NCBI GenBank assembly: GCA_015065785.1
Contig: SVPR01000014.1
Location: 1-56,969, forward strand
Length of the DNA stretch: 56,969 nt
Direction of reading: 5' to 3'
Origin: Oscillospiraceae bacterium
GTDB taxonomy: Bacteria > Bacillota > Clostridia > Oscillospirales > Acutalibacteraceae
The translations under genes and the position numbers were made by a program. The notes under the pieces are model-generated. The model had not been told where the DNA came from and searched no databases. It worked only from the letters and a program-made list of their open reading frames with translations. Of this stretch, positions 1 to 6,739 are shown in pieces. Position 1 is the stretch's first letter, and each line of letters opens with the position of its first letter.

Positions 1-96
1 ACATGATTTGATTTGCCATATAATGCCGTTAGGCAAATCATGTATCGAAAGATACAAATCATGAAATTGTTTCAATTTATGCCAGGGCAAATCATT
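1..96 (+). repeat. Chain-of-hairpins repeat, copy A (cut by window start)
   Basis: Short hairpins are joined by 7-nt linkers. In order: GCCGTTAGGC, linker AAATCAT, GTATCGAAAGATAC (5-bp stem, GAAA loop), AAATCAT, GAAATTGTTTC, AATTTAT, GCCAGGGC, AAATCAT. The sequence is identical to 195-290 of copy B, so the missing first part probably lies before the window. It has no coding potential. Its function is unknown; it could be a non-autonomous mobile element or a structured RNA/DNA element. Confidence 0.85.
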
Positions 97-106
97 AGTA
101 TTGTTA

Positions 107-147
107 TTATATAACAATCTCTTTATGCCTCGTCACATGGCACCCGA
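107..147 (-). pseudogene. Duplicated 3' fragment of the fumarase alpha gene
   Basis: Positions 107-147 repeat 301-341, the last codons and stop of the fumarase alpha gene, with one difference (c127 versus t321). The fragment belongs to a larger duplication: 1-147 equals 195-341 with a period of 194 bp. The remnant lies between repeat copies A and B. It is too short to encode anything useful and records either a duplication or an assembly collapse/expansion at the repeat. Confidence 0.8.
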
Positions 148-148
148 A

Positions 149-290
149 ATGATTTGGCTTACGCCATGAATTGCATAAATGCATGAATTGTTTCACATGA
201 TTTGATTTGCCATATAATGCCGTTAGGCAAATCATGTATCGAAAGATACAAATCATGAAATTGTTTCAATTTATGCCAGGGCAAATCATT
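149..290 (+). repeat. Chain-of-hairpins repeat, copy B (full length)
   Basis: Order of units: ATGATTT, GGCTTACGCC, ATGAATT, GCATAAATGC, ATGAATT, GTTTCAC, ATGATTTGATTT, GCC-N7-GCCGTTAGGC, AAATCAT, GTATCGAAAGATAC, AAATCAT, GAAATTGTTTC, AATTTAT, GCCAGGGC, AAATCAT. It ends about 10 bp before the fumarase stop codon. It is collinear, unit for unit, with the inverted copy at 6527-6670, where stems are kept while loops and some stem pairs change. Confidence 0.88.
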
Positions 291-300
291 AGTATTGTTA

Positions 301-1143
301 TTATATAACAATCTCTTTATGTCTCGTCACATGGCACCCGACATTCACCGCAACAGGAAGTCCTGCAATGTGAGTCGGTGCAGTTTCAATGTTTACCTTT
401 AAAGCGGTAATATCACCACCGAAGCCTTGTGCGCCAATGTTTAATTTATTTATTTCTTTAAGCATTTTTTCTTCTAAATTTTTGTAGTATTCGTTTTCGT
501 TAGAAACAGAAATATCTCTTGTGAGTGCTTTTTTAGCGAGGATTGCCGAGCCTTCAAAATCACTGCCAATTCCTACACCTAAAACAACAGGAGGGCAGGG
601 GTTAGCGTCAGCAGTTTTAACTACATCTACAACGAAATTTATAATATCTTCTTCAGTTGCAGATGGAGTGAACATTTTGATTTTACTCATATTTTCACTG
701 CCGAAGCCTTTTGGTGCGGCAGTTAATTTTACTTTGTCACCATCAACAATAGAGTAGTGAATAAGTGCAGGGGTGTTGTCATTTGTATTACCACGAAGAA
801 TAGGGTCTTTTACAATTGAACAACGCATTTTGCCATCAACATAAGCTTTTCTTACACCATTATTTATAGCGTCATTCAAACTGCCGTTTATAAAATGCAC
901 ATCTTGTCCTATTTCAATAAAAAGCACAGCCATTCCTGTATCCTGACAAATAGGTATTTCATTTTCTCTTGCAACATCTAAATTTTTGCACATATCGCAA
1001 AAGATGCTTTTTGCAGTTTCGTTGCTTTCTGTTTCTTTAGATTGTCTTATTAAATTTTCTAAAGAGCCCGGTAACTCTGCATTTGCAGAAATAAAAAGCT
1101 CTTCTACTGCTTTCTCTATTACTGAAACGTCAATTTCACGCAT
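301..1143 (-). CDS. Fumarate hydratase / L-tartrate dehydratase, alpha subunit (class I, Fe-S)
   Basis: Alpha subunit of the two-subunit [4Fe-4S] hydro-lyase that interconverts malate and fumarate, or acts on tartrate, in the cytoplasm. Family signatures visible are ICQDTGMAVLF with a likely cluster cysteine, PCPPVVLGVGIG, GAQGFGGDITAL and the C-terminal NVGCHVTRHKE. At 280 residues it matches the usual alpha subunit. ATG at 1143 is chosen because GGAGG lies 9 nt upstream; the TTG at 1152 abuts that GGAGG. The beta subunit is not in the window; if present it should lie before position 1, beyond the repeats. A terminator hairpin sits only a few bases upstream of the Shine-Dalgarno. Which of the two substrates is used cannot be read from the sequence. 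Confidence 0.92.
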   Translation of the reverse strand: MREIDVSVIEKAVEELFISANAELPGSLENLIRQSKETESNETAKSIFCDMCKNLDVARENEIPICQDTGMAVLFIEIGQDVHFINGSLNDAINNGVRKAYVDGKMRCSIVKDPILRGNTNDNTPALIHYSIVDGDKVKLTAAPKGFGSENMSKIKMFTPSATEEDIINFVVDVVKTADANPCPPVVLGVGIGSDFEGSAILAKKALTRDISVSNENEYYKNLEEKMLKEINKLNIGAQGFGGDITALKVNIETAPTHIAGLPVAVNVGCHVTRHKEIVI

Positions 1144-1166
1144 AATTTTCAACCTCCGTAAATTCT

Positions 1167-1208
1167 AAAAGGGTCTGCAAAAAACTTGCGTTTTTTACAG
1201 ACCCTTTT
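1167..1208 (-). terminator. Intrinsic terminator after yabR, directly before the fumarase ribosome site
   Basis: An 18-nt stem (AAAAGGGTCTG-N-AAAAAA paired with its complement, one unpaired base) closes a short TTGCG loop. On the minus strand it follows yabR by about 20 nt and ends only about 7 nt before the fumarase GGAGG. The core AAAAAAC-TTGC-GTTTTTT recurs in the terminator at 48818-48856. Confidence 0.8.
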
Positions 1209-1226
1209 CATCGTGTGATAGAAAAA

Positions 1227-1694
1227 TCAGAATCCGCGTTGATTTCCTCCGCCACGGCGAGATGTAGAGTTACCTCTTTTTGCCGCGGTGTTTTTCTTTA
1301 AATCACTCATTCTTTCGTCACTCTTTGTTTTAAAACGAGCTAACATATCTTCAAAAGACATATTTTCAGGTTCATTTTTCGGAGCACCGTTCCATACAGG
1401 TGGTTGATTTCTTTTGGGTTTATCGCTGTAAGCCTTTTTAGGTGCAGGGGCTTCTTCCGGTGGAAGAGCTTTTTTAATCGAAAGTGCAATTTTGCCCTTT
1501 TCGTTAATATCAATTACCTTAACCTTAACTTCCTGATTTTCAGATAATTTTTCGTGAATATCTTTAATATAAGTGTTTGAAACTTCAGAAATATGTACCA
1601 TACCTGTTGATTTGTCAGGAAGCTCAACAAAAGCTCCGAAGTTTGTAATGCCGGTAACTTTACCGTCTAAGATTTCGCCGATTTCTACTGCCAT
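1227..1694 (-). CDS. yabR: S1-domain RNA-binding protein, YabR type
   Basis: An S1/OB-fold RNA-binding domain fills residues 1-75 (GEILDGKVTGITNFGAFVEL, then MVHISEVS and ALSIKKAL). It is followed by a Pro/Lys-rich linker and a basic Arg/Gly-rich tail ending in SRRGGGNQRGF. Related proteins bind RNA or ribosomes (general stress protein 13 / YabR group). The start ATG has a GAGGT site upstream. It lies downstream of divIC in the same order as Bacillus subtilis yabP-yabQ-divIC-yabR, which supports the name. The RG tail suggests additional nucleic-acid binding (inference). Confidence 0.9.
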   Translation of the reverse strand: MAVEIGEILDGKVTGITNFGAFVELPDKSTGMVHISEVSNTYIKDIHEKLSENQEVKVKVIDINEKGKIALSIKKALPPEEAPAPKKAYSDKPKRNQPPVWNGAPKNEPENMSFEDMLARFKTKSDERMSDLKKNTAAKRGNSTSRRGGGNQRGF

Positions 1695-1736
1695 GAAAGA
1701 CTTACCTCGTTTTTAAAAATAAATTAAATATAAATA

Positions 1737-2051
1737 TTATGTACCCGGAGTGATGTCAATATAAACTCTTTCGTCTGTTTTGACATATCCGTTTTCTCTG
1801 GCATATTTTTCAGCAATTGCGGCTTCATCATTTTCCTCGATGGTTTTTTCAATGTCTTTGTTTTGCTGAACCACATCTTCTTTGTGATTCTGAAGGTCAG
1901 CCAAATGCTCTTTCTTCTCGTTAATTTCTTGATTTGCAGAGATGAAAGAAACCGCAAAATAAATTGCCAAAGCTGCTGCTACAGTGAACACCATAGTCAT
2001 AAGAATACCTTGCTTTTTAGTTCTTCTGCGAGTTTCCTTTTCGTTGTTCAT
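1737..2051 (-). CDS. divIC: Cell-division protein DivIC (FtsB-like)
   Basis: A small bitopic division protein of 104 residues: a basic N-terminus (ETRRRTKKQ), one membrane helix (about residues 16-38), an extracytoplasmic coiled coil rich in Glu/Gln/Lys (about 40-75) and the family ending ARENGYVKTDERVY. DivIC works with FtsL and DivIB in septal peptidoglycan synthesis. ATG at 2051 is preferred because AGGTGG lies 8 nt upstream; the ATG at 2078 lacks a good site. The gene overlaps the end of yabQ by 35 bp, so translation is probably coupled. Confidence 0.9.
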   Translation of the reverse strand: MNNEKETRRRTKKQGILMTMVFTVAAALAIYFAVSFISANQEINEKKEHLADLQNHKEDVVQQNKDIEKTIEENDEAAIAEKYARENGYVKTDERVYIDITPGT

Positions 2052-2592
2052 TGTTACAGCCACCTTTCTTTTTGACATTCCGTTGCTTTTTTAATATACC
2101 TAATAAATTATACACAAACAACCTGAGTTTTGGCAAGTGTTTTTTTCGATTTTTCTCGGATTTTTTCTTAACTTTTTTAAAAATAAGCAAAATTTTATCT
2201 TTTATTTTCAAAATTACCTTAAAAATCAGTAAAAACGGTGCAGAAATTACCTTGAAGATGAATTTAAAAACAGTGTGAATACCCTTTACAAATGCATCTG
2301 TAAAGCTTTTGGCGGCTAACCCGAAAGAGAGGTAATAAAAAATCCAGCCTAAGATTTCTCCGAAAATCATATAAGAGCGAAACTCGCCCTTGTTGGTGGC
2401 TAAAAAGAAAATAAAAGTAGCTAAACCGAAAATAATAAAATATAGAATATCAAAAATAAAAATAACGGCTTTTGCTTTAGAAAATGTTAAGCGAATTGTT
2501 CTTAAAATATCGTAAACAATGCCTAAAACAAAGCCTGCACCCAGTGAAAGTAAAAAGAGCTTTAATTGTTCACTTTGCTCAAAGGAATACAT
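2017..2592 (-). CDS. yabQ: Spore cortex biosynthesis protein YabQ
   Basis: A membrane protein of 191 residues with about four hydrophobic segments in the first 120 residues (LKLFLLSLGAGFVLGIVYD opens the first) and a very Lys-rich C-terminal half. YabQ is a sporulation membrane protein needed for cortex formation in B. subtilis. Its ATG overlaps the yabP stop (TGATG), which indicates translational coupling. The basic C-terminal tail, with about half Lys/Arg over its last 40 residues, is expected to be cytoplasmic. Confidence 0.88.
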   Translation of the reverse strand: MYSFEQSEQLKLFLLSLGAGFVLGIVYDILRTIRLTFSKAKAVIFIFDILYFIIFGLATFIFFLATNKGEFRSYMIFGEILGWIFYYLSFGLAAKSFTDAFVKGIHTVFKFIFKVISAPFLLIFKVILKIKDKILLIFKKVKKKSEKNRKKHLPKLRLFVYNLLGILKKQRNVKKKGGCNNEQRKGNSQKN

Positions 2593-2876
2593 CAGCGGAA
2601 TACCTTTCCCCAGAAGCTTGTGTTTTTAGGTGCTATATCTGCATAAGACAGTGCGGCAATGTTGCCCTCAACCTGAAGCTCACCAATTTCAAGTGAAAGT
2701 CTTGTGATGTGAAGCTTTTCACCGCGAATGGTTAACTCGCCTAAATCAGTTGAAGCGATAATTGTCTGCTCGTCAAAGCTGTCAACATCGTTTACGCCTG
2801 ACACAGAAAGTGTGCGTCTGTCCTCTAAAATGCAATTGTGTGGTAAAAATCCAGTCTTTTTTTCTTCTGTAATCAT
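2592..2876 (-). CDS. yabP: Sporulation protein YabP
   Basis: A 94-residue protein of the YabP/YqfC family. It shows the family pattern of an N-terminal basic stretch, RRTLSVSGVNDVDSFDEQ, and a beta-rich body ending in ALSYADI. In B. subtilis yabP is in the mother-cell sporulation programme beside yabQ. The site AAAGGGGAC lies 8 nt before the ATG. A near-perfect inverted repeat (2888-2914) sits just upstream and partly covers this ribosome site. It is the first gene of the yabP-yabQ-divIC-yabR run. Confidence 0.88.
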   Translation of the reverse strand: MITEEKKTGFLPHNCILEDRRTLSVSGVNDVDSFDEQTIIASTDLGELTIRGEKLHITRLSLEIGELQVEGNIAALSYADIAPKNTSFWGKVFR

Positions 2877-2887
2877 AAAAAAGTCCC

Positions 2888-2914
2888 CTTTCGATAATAT
2901 ATATTACCGAAAAG
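2888..2914. promoter_or_regulatory. 27-bp imperfect palindrome upstream of yabP
   Basis: CTTTCGATAATA pairs with TATTACCGAAAAG around a 3-nt centre, with one mismatch. It lies between the HAD gene stop (2930) and the yabP start and touches the yabP ribosome-binding site. It could be a protein operator or an mRNA hairpin limiting translation; no convincing promoter was found within it. Confidence 0.45.
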
Positions 2915-2929
2915 AGATTTTAAGAACTA

Positions 2930-3496
2930 TTATTTTATTTTTTTGATTTTATTGCCCTTGACTAAATAAACATTTTTGCTTATATCCATAAGGGGTTTAT
3001 CGTTAAAAGAATCGGTGTAAAGGTCATCAATTTGCGCATCGGGATATTTTTCAAAAAACGCCTTTACCTTATTTTCTCTGAGGCAAAGTCTTTCAATTTT
3101 AGCTTCTTCCTCATTTATTAAAGTACCAATGTAATTTTTTATGTTTAGCCTTTTGCAGATTTCCTCTAAAGATATTTCAGGCGAGCATGAAAGAATTAAG
3201 TCATCATCTTTTCTTACAGCTTCATAAAAAGGCTTGATATTCTTCTGATACTTGTCCCAGAATTCAGGGATGCAACCGTGAAACTGCGGATTTTCTACAT
3301 AGTAATCAACAGCTCGTTGGCCATATTTGTTAATGGCCTCTTCAATAGATAAAGCACCGAATTTATATTTTGTGAATGCGGTAACTACCGCAGGGAGAAA
3401 GCGGATAAGCTTTTTGTCTTTCTTTAAAAAGAATTTAAAAAAATCAAATGCACTTTCGCCGTCATAAATAGTGTTGTCAAAATCGTAAACATTCAT
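2930..3496 (-). CDS. HAD-superfamily phosphatase (HAD-IB / SerB-like)
   Basis: A 188-residue HAD hydrolase. Motif I is YDFDNTIYDG (nucleophile and acid aspartates at the N-terminus), motif II is ILSCSPE (Ser), and motif III/IV is the late Lys plus YTDSFNDKPLMD. The all-helical cap region (residues about 15-80) is typical of the phosphoserine-phosphatase-like IB class. The substrate is unknown. Its start overlaps the end of the MFS gene by 4 bp (ATGA), so the two are one operon; the phosphatase may act on whatever the transporter brings in (inference). Confidence 0.85.
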   Translation of the reverse strand: MNVYDFDNTIYDGESAFDFFKFFLKKDKKLIRFLPAVVTAFTKYKFGALSIEEAINKYGQRAVDYYVENPQFHGCIPEFWDKYQKNIKPFYEAVRKDDDLILSCSPEISLEEICKRLNIKNYIGTLINEEEAKIERLCLRENKVKAFFEKYPDAQIDDLYTDSFNDKPLMDISKNVYLVKGNKIKKIK

Positions 3497-4755
3497 ATTG
3501 TTTTAAACCTGTTCCATTTTTTAATGTTAAGTGAAGTGAATAATAAAGCAATTAAATCAATAACAATCCACACTACAACAGTACCGTTCCAGCCGATGTT
3601 ATCAGATATAATTCCAAAACCGTAAGTAGCGGCAGCACAGCCTATGTAAGCGGTAGCATTCATAACACCTGTAACTGTTGCAGTTTTGCCGTATTTTGCA
3701 AATTGCATTGGTACTAAGGTTATAATCATATAGTTAAAGGTGTGCATTGCAGTAGTGCCGAGAGCGAGTAAAATAACGCTTACAACAATTGGTAGGTTTT
3801 TCATAAATATAAGGAATGCAAAAGGAATTAAAACAAACGCTAAAATAAAAGCACCTGTTTTTAATTCGTCCTTTTTGAATACCTTGTTATATAAAGGTGT
3901 GATAATGTAGTTACCCGATAAATTTACTATTGGCAGAATTATTGAAATAAATACAGAAAAAGCAACAGGAGTGCTGTAGGTTTCTGTAATCATTGTTGGC
4001 ACCCAGGTGGTAATACCCTCTTTAATAGCACCGTGAATAGCGTCTGCAGGTAAAACTAAAAGTAAGCCTGCTGACAAAAATAATGGTAAAAATTTATTTG
4101 TGTTAATGTTAGTGTTGCCGTCTTTTTTAGTGTTATTTACGGCATTTGCAATTTCAACCTCTGTAATATGCTTTTTTGAAAGGAAATATGTAACAGAAAA
4201 GAAAATAAAAGCGAAAATAAGCACAACAGAAGAAGTGTAAAAAACATATTTCCAATTGAAAAAGTTGATTGAAACAGAAGCTAAAATATAAGCTAAAACT
4301 GTACCAATCGGAAGCGTCGCAGAAATATTAAGACACGCTTTAGAACGCATATCGTAATTTATAATATTAGCTAAAATTTTAAGGATTGCCGCCCATAAAA
4401 GTGAAAGGGCAAACCCGTTAAAGCCCCAGATAACAGCCATTGAAACATTGGTAGTGCAAAAGGTCATTAAAATATTTGTACCTGCAGACAAAAACAATCC
4501 CAGCATTATCATTTTAAATGGTGAAATTTTATCACCTAAAAATCCGTTTATAATCTGGAAAAATCCATAAACTATAAAAAAGGCAGAGCCTATAATACCT
4601 GCCTGAGATTTTGTGAAAAGCCCTTCGTTTAAAATATCAGGTAAAGCGGCTGAATAGTTAATTCTACCCACATAAGATGCGGCATAAGCAATAAAGCAAG
4701 CCACAAAAACGAGAGCAGAATATTTTTTGCTTTCTAAATACTGTTGCGTTTTCAA
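3493..4755 (-). CDS. MFS transporter, organophosphate-antiporter-like
   Basis: About 12 hydrophobic segments across 420 residues. The N-terminal region VGRINYSAALPDIL and the loop GFLGDKISPFK resemble the OPA (sugar-phosphate/phosphate) branch of the major facilitator superfamily; the substrate is not known. A longer frame opens at 4818, but that stretch contains a good promoter (TTGACA, 16 bp, TAGAAT with TGG before it). Translation therefore probably starts at the TTG at 4755, which has AAGGAAG 7 nt upstream. It is cotranscribed with the HAD phosphatase and faces the serine hydrolase gene across a perfect inverted repeat. Confidence 0.85.
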   Translation of the reverse strand: MKTQQYLESKKYSALVFVACFIAYAASYVGRINYSAALPDILNEGLFTKSQAGIIGSAFFIVYGFFQIINGFLGDKISPFKMIMLGLFLSAGTNILMTFCTTNVSMAVIWGFNGFALSLLWAAILKILANIINYDMRSKACLNISATLPIGTVLAYILASVSINFFNWKYVFYTSSVVLIFAFIFFSVTYFLSKKHITEVEIANAVNNTKKDGNTNINTNKFLPLFLSAGLLLVLPADAIHGAIKEGITTWVPTMITETYSTPVAFSVFISIILPIVNLSGNYIITPLYNKVFKKDELKTGAFILAFVLIPFAFLIFMKNLPIVVSVILLALGTTAMHTFNYMIITLVPMQFAKYGKTATVTGVMNATAYIGCAAATYGFGIISDNIGWNGTVVVWIVIDLIALLFTSLNIKKWNRFKTI

Positions 4756-4786
4756 ATAATCGCTTCCTTGAATAATAATATATGTT

Positions 4787-4814
4787 ATTCTACCATATTT
4801 AAAAGTGGTGTCAA
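4787..4814 (-). promoter_or_regulatory. Sigma-A-type promoter of the MFS-HAD operon
   Basis: TTGACA at 4814-4809, 16-bp spacer, TAGAAT at 4792-4787, with TGG directly before the -10 (extended -10). The -35 abuts the 16-bp inverted repeat at 4816-4855. Confidence 0.7.
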
Positions 4815-4815
4815 G

Positions 4816-4855
4816 CATATATAAAAATAAAAGTTGAGATTTATTTTTATATATG
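4816..4855. promoter_or_regulatory. Perfect 16-bp inverted repeat in a divergent promoter region
   Basis: CATATATAAAAATAAA (4816-4831) and its exact complement (4840-4855) flank an 8-bp centre. The repeat touches the -35 of the MFS promoter and covers the -35 and most of the spacer of the serine hydrolase promoter. Its position fits a shared operator controlling both genes, although the sequence is AT-only apart from its ends. Confidence 0.6.
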
Positions 4856-4862
4856 ATAAAAT
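4834..4862 (+). promoter_or_regulatory. Sigma-A-type promoter of the serine hydrolase gene
   Basis: TTGAGA at 4834-4839, 17-bp spacer, TAAAAT at 4857-4862; the gene starts 36 nt downstream. It overlaps the inverted repeat at 4816-4855. Confidence 0.7.
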
Positions 4863-4897
4863 AAAGAAAACAATCTTTTGAAAAGGAGTGTTAGACC

Positions 4898-6523
4898 TTG
4901 GCAGCAAAAGAAAAATTTAACCTCGAAAGAGCAAAAAGTCCGGAAGAGGTTGGCGTTGACTCAAAAGAAGTTGTAGAATTCCTCAGAGATATGAAAGAGA
5001 ACAAGTTGGAGTTCCATAGCTTTATGGTTATAAAGGACGGTAAAGTAGCTTGTGAATTTTATCGTTCGCCATTTAATAAGGAAACACCACATTCAGCCTA
5101 TTCAATAAGTAAAACTGTTACTGCAATTGCAGTAGGCTTTGCAATAAAAGAAGGACTTTTTTCATTAGATACAAGAGTTGTCGATGTTTTCCCTGAATAT
5201 ATTCCTGAAAAAGCAGACGGCAGAATTTTTAAAGTTACTGTTCGTAATCTTCTTACAATGACCGCAGGAATTCAACCGAGCTTTTTGAGCGATAAAGGGA
5301 AAATCGACTGGATAGAGGATTATTTTAATTCTTCATTTTATGGCGAGCCGGGCACATTCCGTTATGTAAATGAAAATACATTTATGTTAAGTGCTATTAT
5401 TTGTAAGACAGCAAATATGACACTTCGTGAATATTTAAAGCCAAGACTTTTTGAGCCCCTTAACATAGAAGTACCATTCTGGGAAACTAATCAGGCCGGC
5501 ATTGAAGCAGGCGGCTGGGGGTTATATCTTAAATTAGAGGATCTCGCAAAAATTATGTATTGCCTTTCTAATAAGGGTAAAATCGAAAAGCAACAAATTA
5601 TACCTGAAGAGTGGGTAGCTGAAATGACCGAGGCTCATGCCGACACTTCAATATGTAAAAATATTGATACTGACAAGGGCTACGGCTATTGTGTATGGCG
5701 TAACGGTGGCGATATTAACGGTTACAGAGCAAATGGTATGTTTTCACAATTTGGTATTGTTTTCCCGAAAGAAGATGCAATAATCGTTTCTTTTGGTGCT
5801 ATTGCAAGTGAGCAGGAGGCTAGAGATTGCATCTGGCGTCACTTCCCGAAAGCATTTATTGAGCCTGACAAAAAGGCTAAAAAGCCTGTTTTTGAAGATT
5901 TTTATAACATTGCAGATGAATTTAAAATTGATAATCCGACTGCATCAATCCGTTCTTTACAAGAAGCAAAGCTTAATAATAAAACGATTGAATTAAAAAA
6001 GAAAATTCTTTTGAATTTAATAGGCTTCCCTGTCAGCGTAATTCCGTTTACAGTTACATTCTTAAACGGAAAAAAAGCAGGTAATATTGATAATATAAAC
6101 TTCACTTTTAAGGAAAATGAATGCTTAATGAGCTGGAGTGAGGGGAATGAAAAAAATACAGTTACTTGCGGTATGGATGGGCATTTAAGATATGGTGATA
6201 TTACTTTAGCAGGAGTAAAATATAAGGTTTGTTGTTACGCTGTGTGGGATGATAATGACATCTTAAAGGTTAACATAAGACCTATTGAAACTGCATCAAA
6301 AAGAAAGCTTAAATTTACATTTATCGGTACTGAAAAGGTAGTAATGAAGCCACTTTCTACACCAAAGGTAAAAGATATGGCGGAGTCTTTAGCGGGTGCA
6401 GCAGCTGAAATAATTGATAATGATTTAGTTGTCAAGGTAATGCAAAAAGCTACCAAATATGTGCCATGGGTGTTAGAGCCAAGGCATAAGGGTAAGTTGG
6501 TTGGTAGGAAAGATATATATTAA
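4898..6523 (+). CDS. Serine hydrolase, beta-lactamase class C / EstB family
   Basis: The beta-lactamase-type domain occupies about residues 10-310. The SxxK catalytic pair is S69-I-S-K72 (AYSISKTVTAIAVG), followed by the RNLLTMTAGIQP helix and the second motif Y-V-N in FRYVNENTF. Residues about 350-541 form an extra, mostly beta C-terminal domain of unknown role. There is no signal peptide, so it should be cytosolic. Members act as esterases, peptidases or beta-lactam hydrolases; which applies cannot be told here. The TTG start has AAGGAG 9 nt upstream. It is transcribed away from the MFS-HAD operon and is probably co-regulated with it. Confidence 0.85.
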   Translation: MAAKEKFNLERAKSPEEVGVDSKEVVEFLRDMKENKLEFHSFMVIKDGKVACEFYRSPFNKETPHSAYSISKTVTAIAVGFAIKEGLFSLDTRVVDVFPEYIPEKADGRIFKVTVRNLLTMTAGIQPSFLSDKGKIDWIEDYFNSSFYGEPGTFRYVNENTFMLSAIICKTANMTLREYLKPRLFEPLNIEVPFWETNQAGIEAGGWGLYLKLEDLAKIMYCLSNKGKIEKQQIIPEEWVAEMTEAHADTSICKNIDTDKGYGYCVWRNGGDINGYRANGMFSQFGIVFPKEDAIIVSFGAIASEQEARDCIWRHFPKAFIEPDKKAKKPVFEDFYNIADEFKIDNPTASIRSLQEAKLNNKTIELKKKILLNLIGFPVSVIPFTVTFLNGKKAGNIDNINFTFKENECLMSWSEGNEKNTVTCGMDGHLRYGDITLAGVKYKVCCYAVWDDNDILKVNIRPIETASKRKLKFTFIGTEKVVMKPLSTPKVKDMAESLAGAAAEIIDNDLVVKVMQKATKYVPWVLEPRHKGKLVGRKDIY

Positions 6524-6526
6524 GCA

Positions 6527-6670
6527 ATGATTTGCCTTCGGCATGATTTGAAATATATTTCATAAATTGCATCTTACGATGCATGATTTGCCTTACGGCA
6601 TTTTCGTGGCAAATCAAATCATGTGTAACAATTCATGCATTTATGCAATTCATGGCGTAAGCCAATTCGT
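6527..6670 (-). repeat. Chain-of-hairpins repeat, copy C (inverted)
   Basis: Read on the minus strand it matches copy B unit by unit: GGCTTACGCC, ATGAATT, GCATAAATGC, ATGAATT, GTTACAC, ATGATTTGATTT, GCC-N8-GCCGTAAGGC, AAATCAT, GCATCGTAAGATGC, AATTTAT, GAAATATATTTC, AAATCAT, GCCGAAGGC, AAATCAT. Relative to copy B the fifth hairpin changes GTATC/GATAC to GCATC/GATGC, a compensatory pair change that keeps the stem. It starts 3 bp after the serine hydrolase stop. Confidence 0.88.
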
Positions 6671-6683
6671 TAATAAAAAACGA

Positions 6684-6720
6684 AGGACTTATTAAGTTTT
6701 TAGAAAACTTAATAAGTCCT
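6684..6720. terminator. Bidirectional terminator between the serine hydrolase and dinD
   Basis: A 17-bp perfect stem (AGGACTTATTAAGTTTT and its complement) closes a 3-nt TAG loop. On the minus strand it is followed by a T-rich run and serves the long dinD-terminated operon. Confidence 0.85.
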
Positions 6721-6739
6721 AAGTGTTTTATCTTGGTTT

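Noticed and set aside
4756-4818. N-terminal extension of the MFS transporter from the ATG at 4818
   Set aside because: The extension contains a full promoter and has no ribosome site, whereas the TTG at 4755 has a well-spaced one.
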